Positions 9,805-22,928 of a DNA stretch of 64,000 bases are shown here, one piece after another. The DNA is from Corticium candelabrum (lineage: Eukaryota > Porifera > Homoscleromorpha > Homosclerophorida > Plakinidae): contig NC_085085.1 of the NCBI RefSeq assembly GCF_963422355.1, forward strand, positions 6,797,733 to 6,861,732. The letters are read 5' to 3'. Numbering within the stretch: the stretch's first letter is position 1; the number at the start of each line of letters is the position of its first letter. The notes beneath the pieces were generated by a model. The model made no database searches. It was given only the letters and a program-made list of their open reading frames with translations, and had not been told where the DNA came from. Made by a program: the position numbers and the translations under genes.

Positions 9805-12800
9805 TCATTTAAGCTTGCTCTGAATGTCCTTTCTAACATCTGGTGTGTTGGCAAGAACAAACAAATGAATGGGATGATCTTTTGGCATATGCAAGTGAGT
9901 GATCACAACCTCATTTGTCTTAACTTCCACACCAGGAATATCAGAAATCTTGCCATTCATAACTTCAAATGTATCAACAACTGATCCAAAGTCTGATGGA
10001 AGTTTCAAATTGATCTGGTCAATAGTGTGATCCCATATCTGCCAGTGCAAGTCCTCACCAATTGCACATCCTGGATCATTATATCCTCCATGATTATGGA
10101 AACTGACAACAGGCACTATAATTGCATTCTTTGATCTAATGGCTTGGGCCACCGTGTCTGCATTGAGGCCATCTCCATCACTATTAGTCACCATGTCTGT
10201 ACAATCACCTGTCCTTAAGTACTCACGCACAGCTCCAATATCTTTATTAAATTGACCAAGTGCAGCCCATGTGTCTGGATAATATTGATTCTCAGCAACC
10301 TGAGAACAGTACAACACAAATTCACAACGTGCAAACCAATGGCCACAACACATGTAATTTAGTGCCATGACGTCAATCAGTTAGTGCCAAAACGAATTGG
10401 TGTTACTTTAAATGCTTCTAATTTGAACTATAAAACAACTGCATGTTTTACCAATCTCGTAGGTGCATGATTTTACCAAGAATCTTCCCCTTTGCAAAAT
10501 AATTGCATCCCACCCACAGCTATCATTGCCAGACAATTAAGCAACAAGGGTGTGGTCTCGTTTAGCTCACCTGGGCAGTTGCAATGCAATTAAGTTTTTG
10601 CTCTATTAAATCATTCTCATGACCCCTTTCTATTTCATGTGTTGTATGCAAAGTTTAAACACTTTAACGCATTTGCTCACATTAAATTCAGACAAACTAG
10701 ATTTATAACTTTATTGTGAACTACTGAGAATGCTATTTTCAGAGATCTATAAGCTTGATCATTATAAACTGTCTCCATCCTTTTAACATATGGAAGTACT
10801 TCATACATGTCATACATGTCATACATAGCAAAGTTCAGGCTACATGTATGTTGATTTATATTGTCATACATTTGAATGCAAGATTCAGACTGACCATCAT
10901 CATAAATCCATTCATTACCCATCTCACTAAGCCATTCCAATACAATTTCATTTTCCTATTTCCTGTCCACGTCTTTTTCAGCTCTGCTTGCTTTTGTTCA
11001 GTTTTAGCCCTATACGTGTGGTGTTGAGCAGCCAGCTACGTAATATACCCACAGTGTAAAATATCATGTCATCCCCATGTAGAACTACAAACAATTAATA
11101 ATTTACAAATACTTCTATTATTGTTATTATATCTTTTAGCTTTTGTAGAAAAATCGCTTCTACCATAAACTAAATCTCCATGTCTACAACTTCTAATAAA
11201 TGTGTGTATACTACAGTTGTGCAATTGCTTGTGTCACCATAGTCCACTTGTATATTTTGAAAAAACATCACAGCTGCTAAAGTTAGGATATATGTGCAGA
11301 ACATTATCATGCACCTGGTCTCCTCCAACTGTGTGAAATCACGGGTTTGTATTTCTATACAATTATGGAATATGCTTTGAAGGTGGATAAGTTACCCACA
11401 TCGACTTTTCAAAATTCACGTAAATAGCGGTGAATAAGAACCGCCAAAGATATCTTCCAGCTGTTGTTCCATGGCCAACCTCTTCTGGAAGAGCAGAAGA
11501 GAATAAAGAATGTGCTCCAGAATGTTCTCAACTAAATCCGTGTTGTTCTTGTTAAACAACTTCAATAAGGGTAAATATGAAAATGAAACATTTCAAAAAT
11601 TCAAATTCTGACTATAAATATTTATCTACCTAACGACTGACTCGTATTGCAACAAACATTCCTGGTACATCCAGGTTGGCACGTTACCAAACAAAAACTT
11701 TTCAGTTCCATCGAGACAAGATATGAAGAAAAACATGAACAGGTGCCCTCATGATGATGAGTCTAATTCAGATTTGCATCTGTCTGACTACTGCTCCACA
11801 GGCTCACACAAGTTTGCTACCAGATGATCTAGATACAATTTAGGCTATTTTGTGCACATTTCCTCAAGGTTTGATTTTATAAATATTTTATAATTGCTGA
11901 CAACCTACACAGATAATACATGCTGTAAATGTCAAATTTGTCCTGTCCCATATATGTCCAACATTCTCTTGCCACTATCTTCAGCTGTTTATTCTTCCAT
12001 TCCTTTTTTTGGAAGTGTCTCCTTTTCTAGACTTCTGGCTTTCTTAATATATGCCTTTTTAATCCTCTTTTCATCCTTCTTCTTAGCTCTACCATAGCAT
12101 GCCTCCCTATATCTCCCCAACCCTTTTTACTCATAACTCTCAAACTGCCCATCCCCATCGTTAAACCAAACTACAGCTAGATGCAAAGATAGCTCCAAAG
12201 TCGAAAGCCCAGAGAATTCCAACTTTGGAGCAATTAGTCGAAAGCCCAGATAATTCCAACTTTGGAGCAATTCTCCATAAAATATTATTAAATTTCTCAT
12301 TAACATTAGATGTCCCACCATAAAGGCACTTGCTTAGCAGGTCATCATTGGCTAGCTCCTCATAAGCAGGCTTGCTAAGCACTAAATATTGGCTCTGGAA
12401 TAACGTCATGGTGGCTGTAGAAGGAAGCATCCTTGTTATATTTACACCATGTGTCCTCACCTTCTGGGCAGCGGTTGTGGATTATCATCTGTTGATGACT
12501 TTCAATAATGCATCTGCAATTCCTTCATCACATCAATCAACAATCTTCCTTTCTTGTCTATGCCCTTTCCATCAGCCAGCTTTGTTCCTTTGTTGTCAAG
12601 TTCTATTATTTCCAGGCGAGCATACATTCCTTTAGACACATGGCTAGTATATTCTTGCTTGTACACCCAGAGGTCTGAGCCATATGGTGTAGAGTTGTTA
12701 TTCCTTTGATGGCTTTGCTGTCACCGTCTCCAAGATATTCAGTGTACTATCTTGCTCATCATGTGGCCACAGACCTCTTGAACATGGTCGATCATACTGG

Positions 12801-14161
12801 ACACCCCCATCTGCTATAGTTCTTGTGGCATCCAGACAGATGTTTTGAGAGCCACTCATCATTTTCTGCTGTGCCTTCTTTCTTCTGACACATAATGCAG
12901 GCACAGCAGAATGACAACTTCACAAATATGTCCCCCACTTTTCTGACACAATTGCATTTTGCTCACCTACACCATGGATAGATACATAGCCTCTCTTCCA
13001 CCAGTTTCGATCACCAAACACCCCAATGTCAACTGTACCACGTGGATTTGCTTCATAGAGGTGCCTGCATGAGGATGTCCACAACCTTGGTCATGCTCTT
13101 CGGGACTTCTTTGGCAGCTTGCTGCAAAACGATCACGTGACCTTGATAGGACGTGTCTGTCAAGAAATTTGGTGGCATGTTCATAGTGCCACAGAAATGC
13201 TTGAGCGGTTCATGTCGACAGCCAATTGTCTCATAGCTATACCATAGCCCTCTATACCAGAATGCAATAAAGACGTCAAACTCTTGCCTAGCCTTTCCGC
13301 CCAAAAGTATGATGCAGCGGTAGGGTCTGGCTATGTGAGACTAGAAGAAGATGCCATCTCATAGGACACATCTATGAGCTTTGCTGCAGAACACAACAAC
13401 TCCATAAGCATTGCTGGCTTCTTTGGCTTGGTGTATATTGATTGCCACAGAACTTATACTTGTGTTGCACAATACCATACTGTAAACATAAATCGAACAA
13501 GAAAGAGAAAAAACGAAAAGAATGTGAATGATAACAGCTGATGCACGAATCTGTGACAAGTTCTGCATAGTGCTTCATTATATGTACATCATATTAATGT
13601 CAAATGCAGCTGGTTGTTTTTGGCCATTTTTGGCTCCCAACAGCTCCAAAATTTGATTTATTACACTCACATGACTTTGCAACGTCTTCCAGTTATGGCT
13701 AGCTGCATTATAGAATCTTTCAGCATTTCATCAACAAGATACGACACTGGCATTTTGTGTAAAGCAAAGTAATATGTTATATATATATATATATATAGTT
13801 TGCATATGCAAAAATATCTAAATAGCAATTTTAACCATTCTAACACCATGGTCCTATTATGTTAGTACATAAACCAGTTAAGTGGTCTCTGGCAATGAAT
13901 ACTGACTAATAAATAAATACAGTTGCATGTCACTTATCCGACCCCCTTGGGACCAGACCCCTGTTGGATAAGTGAATATGTTGGATAACTGAAGCTGTTG
14001 CAAACTCAACTATTGTTCATATTATACAGCATTTTTCCACATTAGGTATTTTGAATGTAGACGTGAATTTAAATGAACCAAACGTCTTATTGATCTAGAG
14101 ATAAAAATTATACTTTTCATGATTGATTGTAAATTTACATAATATGCAGGTTATCTGTCAT

Positions 14162-14222
<61 letters not shown>

Positions 14223-17200
14223 TCAGCCACGTGGCAAACTGACCTGTCATAACGGGTGGATAAGTGCTGGTGAACGTCGGATAAGTGGATAAGTGAACAT
14301 GGATAAGTGACACGCGACTGTACCACCTGCCAAGATCCCTTAGGCTTTCCAGTGTAATGGGAAAGAAGGAATCACAATAGGCCCAAGTAGCATCAAATAC
14401 TATTTTTGTAAATCTATATTAATTAGGCTCATGCAAATCTGCAACAGATTGGCACATACCTCACTTTGAAAGTACATGATACCCTTAGCACATGCTGCAA
14501 TAACTGACATGGCCTGTATAAGCAGCTCATTTGGTTTGGGCTGACGATGGTGCAAAACAATACTACCAACCTGAGCACAAAGGACACTAAATTTTCACTC
14601 GTTCTACAACTAATTACTACACAAGTCATGCCTTTGAATCCCAGCCATCATCAAACGCTTGTGAGTACAGCCAAGTAGGGAGAGGCATATGATTGTTACG
14701 AGTAAGTCTCAGATAGTCATAAGAACCACGTGGTGGTGGAGGATGGAGAAACTCTTGAATGTGAGGAGCACAAGCTGCAATATACCTTGGGTACCAAAAT
14801 GGGTTAAGGTTTGCAACTGGATGTGTTACGAAAGTGAGTTTGCCTTACATGTCCATGCCTTGAATATCAGTTATGCCTGCAAAAATCCCACTACGTCGTG
14901 AGCGAGAGCCTCCAATGTAAGTAAGTAACTCTTGTGGGACAGATAGAATTTGTGTCAGTCGAGTACGCACACTGTCATCAATCTGGAAGACAAACAAAAG
15001 AGACAATAGAATTTCTCAATTCTACTAAATTTCATCCATTTCTATTGCCAGCAAGTACTAAGTTAGTAAAGCATAAAATCTTGAATTGTGTTTACCTTTG
15101 AATCTACCTCATCACCCATAAACATGGCAAGAGCATTGGACAGATTACTGCATTTATCAAGAGGCACGTCTGTTGTTATAAGACCATAAAATCCATACTT
15201 TGGAGCCAATTCACTAATAATTTTATGCCCTTCAACAGGATTGCTGCAATGAGTTGATGGATGCTCACGAAAGAAGAATGTATCAAATCCATGCTTTCTT
15301 ATAAACTCGTAGTTCTTATCATTCATGGTAGGGAACGGGCATTCATCAGACTTTGGCCATGATTCAATTGGAAAGTGAGGAACAGCAACACGACTGCCTG
15401 CTACACTGGGAATAGATCCCGACTCCTTGTAGGTTACAACGACTGTCATTAGACTGCCACGTGAAAGATTATAGGCTTGTACTGGAATTTCAAGCATCAC
15501 AGCTGACTGAGATGAAACTGATAGACTAGCTTTGTTTGACACCATGACAGTTACATCTTGCCCATTGAACAATATTTGGTTTATTGTTCTTGTTTCTGTG
15601 TATCCATTGTGAATGTGCACATACACAGTGGACATGTTCATATTTGTGGTAATGTACGTGATGTTACAAAGATTGCTAGCAATTTGAAAAGCACCATTTG
15701 CCACCACATCACCTTTGGATGTTTCTAGCTTTAGTGTTGCATTGTTAATGCCATCCCAAAATTTGTCCCTATATTTAAATAAAGAACATGTGTGTGAACA
15801 TAGTGTACCATTTGAGATACAACTATTGAGCAGAAACAAATTATACACATAAATATAGACCAACACAGCTGCTATTACAACACCATACAGTTGGTTCAGT
15901 TTCTATCATATTATTACAAATAGAATGATTAGACATTCCTAGTTTGGATAGTATAGAGAAATTAGCGTCCCTTGGCAAGTCAAGATCATCTTTCTTCTTC
16001 TCTTGCATCAGCTCTGCAGAATAACCCTCCGATGTTCCTTTGCAATTTAGTGCAAAAGAAACACATTTGACTGAACAAGTTCAACTGTAGAAATGTCATG
16101 GTTTTCTTCGTTTGCTGGACACCATTAGTTGTTCTGCGCCACAGGTATGCCAGTATGTTGGAGAACTAAAACAAACTGTCTGTCTGTCTGTCCGTCTGTC
16201 CGTCTGTCTGTCTGTCTGTCTGTCTGTCATGATTTCTTAGATCAAACTAATGCACATTTCTGCAATAAAATTAAAAGACTACAACTAAAATGAAAAGTCT
16301 ATAAATCACTAGTGCAAGAAAGCTAATGTGGGAAGACCTGAGTGCTGAGAGTCATGGGCTTCTCAGGTCCACAACATAATCCAGACAGTTTCTTTAAGAT
16401 CACTTGTGCATTGCACCTTTGTGGCTGGATGGAAAAGCGTTTTCTCCAATAGTCCAAAAATTCTGGAGCATTCGGTCTTCCGGTTTCGTCTGATGACTGG
16501 TTGGATAGCTTTTCAAGAACTTCCTTCCTTGCTCTCCCCATGTACTGAAGTGCTCGAGAACTAATGGGATAACATTAGATGTTGAGCCTCCAGGCAGTTT
16601 GGGCCAGTCATATTTGTCTGTCTGTCTGTCTGTCTGTCTGTGTCTGTCTGCCTGTAACATCAATCACACCAAAACTGCTGGGCCAATCGCCACCAAACCA
16701 TGCATGAAGACTGCATTCCACACCCCAATGCAAACGGTGTTTCGGTTTTACAAGGAAACACTAGGGACACTCTTTGGGATCCAAGAACCAACCCTAATAG
16801 TGAGATCCTCTGATTGCTGCTTTAGTGCCAAGTTGATATCCGACATCCAGTGGAAACAAACGGGTTGTATGATTCTCGTGGAAGTGTCTGGTCGCATTTG
16901 TCTGGTTTTGAGCAATTTCATGTCTGCATTGTGACATCTGAGAAGCACTGATTGTATGATTGTATGAAGTTGCAAACTAGTGTAGCCTCTGCATGTTTTC
17001 TTCTCAAGTGAAACCGGTCAGACTAACAAGTTTCGTGCATCAAGATGTGGTGAACTAAATGTGTCTAATATTCCCCAGGCAACAATGGGTCCCTCTGATA
17101 GTCATTGATAAATTTTATTACATCAGCATGCCACACCCGTCTAATATTCCCCAGGCAATGACAGGTCCCTCTGCTCATCATTTGATAAAGCTGTGAAAGC

Positions 17201-17938
17201 AAGCAATTTAATATATATAACAAACAGACTATACAATAGTACAAACAAAGAAGTCATAATGCATCTTTCCCCTACCTTTATACAACTATACATACTGTAT
17301 GAGATAAAATATTGGCAGGGAATTTATTTTGGCAGATTGGCAAATTTTTTAGCAAGTGCCAATATATAATCCACCATAATTTGGCCACCAGAGTATGTTG
17401 ACGTCATCACCAATGTGAATCAGGCATCATGGCAGTGTGGCTGTATGTCACACGGATGAGGCCACAAGATGCATGGTGACCTCTGCTTGCCATCTGTTGT
17501 GCCTACCCTGTCTAGCAGAGAGCTTAAACAGGAGAAGAGGCCATGAAGCTCTCGATGAAGCAGGTGGAGTCGTGCGAGTTAAATTCCATAATTGCAAACT
17601 TCTCCGTAACTATATATATATATATATATATATATCAATTATCCAACAACAATGTGCAACTGCCAAAATAAATTCCTGCCAATGTTTCATTTTATGTGGT
17701 ATGTTAATCCCTTGACTGATGCTGGACAAACAGACATCTGAAGGCAGACATTCCAATCCTTTAATGAGAAGAGCAAGCCCACACATACGTTTTGTAACCG
17801 TAAACACACAAAAGAACACACTGAAACTCGTGCAGCTAACAAACTAGAGTTCAAAAGGATCAAATTGAGTCTGTGTGCAGAGTTTGATGCCAAATGAGCT
17901 AGCAGTTTTGGTGTTTTAGCCGTACACTCACACCCACA

Positions 17939-17989
<51 letters not shown>

Positions 17990-20416
17990 TATGGAATGAG
18001 TAGTCGGAACGACTAATCTCAATCATGGCTCTGTCTATGTCTGTTTAAACCAATCTGAGCCCAACAGGATCGGCCACATATATCATATATGTAGCCTGTT
18101 TACGACAGCTGAGCCGCTTTTCTCTTGTCTATTTTGTTTCAATGAGTCAACTTGTTGGTCCTTAAAGATTGTTGCTGACTCCTTGCAAACAGCTCTCCAT
18201 AACGTCCAATCTGATGCAATGTTTTCCCATTTGGATACATTCACAACACCACATAATTTCATATTGGATTTGATGGTATCTTTATAGTTGCAACTTTTGT
18301 CATCCAGCTGAACTACTTCTATCTCTTAGCTGACCATAAAAGACACCTATTTTGGGGCAGCCTCTCATCAGTCATGCGACACACGACCACACCAACAAAG
18401 ACTGCACAAGAAATGCTTCGATTTCCAATATTTTACATTTTTTCAAAACCTCCATGTTGGGTAGTTGATCTTGCCATTTGATATTCGCTATCTTGCGGAG
18501 ACAGCGCATGTGGAATCTGTCTAGTTGTCTGATGTGTCTCCTGTACAAAGTCCAGGTCTCACAACCATAGAGTAGAGTGACAATAATAACAGCACAATAT
18601 AACTTCACTTTTGTAACTATGCTGATTCCATGTTCATTCCAAAGCCGTCTTGTTAAGCTACCAAAAGCAACACTACCTCTTGTTCAGACGCATAGCAATT
18701 CCGTCATCTAGAACAGGGTTTGTGATAATGAACTTCCCAAATATGTGAACTTCTCAACTGATTTAATTAAGTGCTCTTCAATTCACCTTCACAGTTGGAG
18801 GTGCGCATGTAGCAGGCTTTGGCTGTAGCAAAACTTCTGTCATTTAATTTCAAACTGATAGTACGTCCAAACCTTTGTGCCGCATTGGCAAAGCAGTCCA
18901 TGATAAACTGGATATCTTCTAGAAAATGGGCAATGAGAGCGCAATTGTCAGCAAAAAGAAAGTCCCGTACCAAGATGTCTCTGATTTTTGTCTTTGCATT
19001 GAATTGACGAATGATAAATATACTTGCATCAGACGTAATTGAAGGTAAATACCTTTACAATTCTTGAATGCAACATTCAACATCATTGCAAACACATTGA
19101 ATAACAAAGGTGCCAGGACACAGCCTTGTTTGATGCCGTTGGTGACTTCAAATGAATTTGATGAGTCTCCACTGTGTATCACCTTGACTGTCATATCGTC
19201 ATGAAAGATCTTATTCTGTTCACAAGTTTACTAGGACAGCCAATCCTAGACAGGATTTTCCACAAAAAGTTTCTATTCACAATGTCAAACGCCTTACTAA
19301 GGTCAACAAAGACCATGAAAAGATCTTTGTGCTGTTCACGGCATTTCTCCTGTAATTGCCTGGCTGTAAACATCATGTCTGTAGTCCCATGACCAGAGTG
19401 AAAGCCACATTGGCTCTCTGGAAGTATGTTGCTAGAGACATGACTGGAGAGCCTGTTCTGTATGATTCGAGCTAGAATTTTTCCTGCAGTGGACAACAGG
19501 GAAATGCCACGGTGGTTGTCACAGATAGAACGATCACCTTTGCGCTTGTTTAGGTGAATGATGCATATGGTTGCATCTTTGAAGTTCTTAGGAACTGATT
19601 CTTGTTGCCATATGGCTGTATATATATACCCATTGTCTTATGTCAGCAATTTCAAGTATTTGGGTAGTTTCCTTTTGAATAATGCAACTGTTGATGCAGA
19701 TGTCTCTCATAGGATATCAAAGGCCAGTGCTGCTTTTGGTAAATTGTACAACAGACTCTGGCAAAGGCATGAAATCAAACTAACCACAAAGGTTGCAGTT
19801 TACAAAGCAGTAGTCTTATCAGTTCTGTTGTACGGATGCGAGTCATGGACCCTTCTTCGTCGTAACCTCAAAAGTTTGGAGAGTTTTCATCTGCGATGTC
19901 TTCGCCGCATATGTGGAATCCAGTGGACTGACTATATACCCAACACAGAAGTGTTATCTCGTTGCAACATCAGTGGCATTGAATCTTTTGTTATGAAATG
20001 CCAATTTCGCTGGGCTGGTCACATGTCTCAAATGCCTAATGATAGAATTCCCAAACAACTCCTTTTTGGTCAACTGGAACAGGGCCATCGTCATCAAGGT
20101 GGTCCTAAATTACGTTATAAAGATTCTATCAAGGCTAATATGAAATCTTGTGGGATTGACTTCCTGCATTTTGAGAAACTATCCAGTGATAGAACAAACT
20201 GGAGATCTCTCTGCCATTCATCACTCCAACAGTTTGAAGAAAATCGTATTAGACATCTTCAAGCTCAACGTCAGAAACGGAAAGAACAAATTGTTCCTAC
20301 CAACAAGTCATTTGTTTGTCAATCTTGTGGAAAGGAATGCCGTTCAAAAGCAGGTGTTAAATCCCACCAGAGACACAGAGGACACTAAAGAGAGTCATCA
20401 CTGTTATCAGTGGACA

Positions 20417-20456
<40 letters not shown>

Positions 20457-22866
20457 AAGTAACTTTCCTATCAGATGTTTACCACCAAATCTAAAGATTT
20501 CAGAAGGCAAACCATCTGAACCTGACGCTTTCCCAGATGACATCTGATCAATTGCCTTGGTCACTTCGTCCATAGTTGGATTTTCTATGAGTTGGTCTTG
20601 CCATGGCCACTCAGGTAATTCTTCCAACACTGTTTCATCAACAACAGATGAATGATTCAGAGCTAATTAAAAATGTTCAGCCCATCTTTGTATAATTTCA
20701 TTGTGATTAGTGAGTAGACATAAGACATCACTGGGAGAGATGGGTGTGAACCCCTTACACTGAGGACCAAACACTGTCTTCAAACTGATATAAAAACGCT
20801 TCATATAGTGCTCATCTGCTGCCTTTTGTATAGATGTGCTTGATCTTGCCACCACTTCTCTTTCATTATCTGTAGCTTTACTTGCACAGATTGCCTCAGA
20901 CAATTGTAGATCAGTCTCTTAGACTTAGATCTATTGTTAGTAATCCAATCGTTATGAGCCTTGCGCATACTTTGAAGGAGACTCTGAATAGAAGAATCAT
21001 TCATGTCAAACTAGTCTTGATGTTTATGCTTGGTATGACCTACACTCCCAGATGCACATTGGTAAGTTTTTGATTTCAATTCGATCCAGAGGGACTTAAT
21101 GTCCTCAGAATCCATTGTATCATATGTTGGAACTGACGTCTAGTGTCGTTCAGGTGTAGATTCTCGACACATAATTTTCTTACAAACTTGGATCTGCCTG
21201 AATGATGTTTGGTTTTGATAACTAGAGAAGTGGTACATCTCACTAAACGATGGTCAGACTAGCAGCCAGATCCTCTCATAGCTCGAGTTAGTCTGATGTC
21301 TCGTAAGTCGCGTTGCCTTACAATGACATAATCCAGAAGATGCCAGTGATGTGAGCGTGGATGGATCCACGTTGTCTCCTTTTATTGAATTTTTGAAAGA
21401 CAGTATTTGTTATTATAAGGGCATTCTGGGCACAGGTAGAAAGAAGCAGAGTTCCATTTGAATTTTCTTTTCCCATAGCATGATGGCCAATCACCTTGCT
21501 CCAAGCAGAGTTGTCACAACCAACACGAGCATTAAAGTCCCCAAGCAGGACTAATTAGTGGTTGCTTGGAACCAAATCAGCCACTCTGGTCAAGTCTTCA
21601 TAGAATCGTTCTTTAGCTTCATCTGAAGCCATAAGAGTCGGTGTACAGGAACTGATAATTAAGTGTAGCATATCGATCATGTGAAAGACTCACATGTAAT
21701 GACATTAAACGAGAGTCTATTCCTTTTAAAAGAAACTCAAACTGGCATAGAGTACTGGTTTTAATAGCAAAACCCACACCAGCTTGGTGTTTTTCACCTT
21801 CTGGCACACCTGGCCAGAAGAAGGTGTAACTAGGACCAATTTCTTCTAAATTTGATTCACCAGCCAAATGTGTCTCACTGAGAGCAGCAATATCGATGTC
21901 ATACTGCCTAAACTCTCTACCAATAATAGCAGTACGACGTCATTACTTACATTATTTCTATTGTCTTGTAAGGTTCAAACATTCCATGTTGCAAGGGTAA
22001 GTTCAACTTGGTTTATTAAGTTTCTTTCGACCGCATACTAAAAGCCCAGTTGACCGTAGTAAGCCAACAAGGTATAAGAGAAGCAAACTTTGTTTAGGGT
22101 TCCGTTTATCATCCCTTCTCCTAATAGAGAGAGCAGTGCTGTCCCTGAAAAGGGCTGCTCTGACACTTAGGCAAGATACGACCAATACCGTTGCTCCAGT
22201 CAGTATCGAACGACTATCACACCTGAGCTGCCAATGTGCAGGTTCAAGACTAAGGGCTTCAATGTCATTCTACACCTGCCACAATCACCTCTAGCCCAAC
22301 GCCGTTGGACTTGAATAGAAGACACAGAGATAATAAAGAAATAAATACAAATAATGTCATGAAGACCTGCACATTGAATTGATTAAAGTGAGATGGGCGT
22401 GTGCAGAACCAATCCCACTCTCTCTTTCCAAAACTCACCAAATGTTGACAGGTGTAGACATACAACATGCCAAGCGACAAGCATGGACACAGTAAGCTGT
22501 CCACAATCTTAAAACAAGGAACTGCACTTCAAAGCAAAAGTGACCACAGTTGCTTACGAATACTGAAAGCTCCTCTGACCAATTCAGACATTGGCAATAG
22601 CCTATTTAATGGCGCCCAAACTCGCCGTGTCCAGTATCGTCATAAAGCACATGTGATATCTTATAGATACAATAGTGCCATCTATTGCCCCATCACACTC
22701 TGATGGTAAAGTACTGCCGCCAGACCGTCCGCGACTGCTTATTCGTCAGGTCAAACCTGCTTATCTTGCAGCTAACATCTATATCTAAGGGCTTCTTTAC
22801 TATCCGCAACCAGTGGACATGCTTGGTAGCAGATGGAGCTGCTACTGGAAATAGAAGCCAGCTTCC

Positions 22867-22928
<62 letters not shown>

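Noticed and set aside
10677-10940. Minus-strand ORF with YDMYDM repeat
   Set aside because: A short tandem repeat keeps it open; no splice-compatible role in the host gene.
13372-13849. Candidate extra exons of the glycosidase-like gene (13.38-13.49 and 13.68-13.77 kb)
   Set aside because: They do not fit the phase of the neighbouring exons, while 14460-14570 joins directly and sensibly to 9805-10299.
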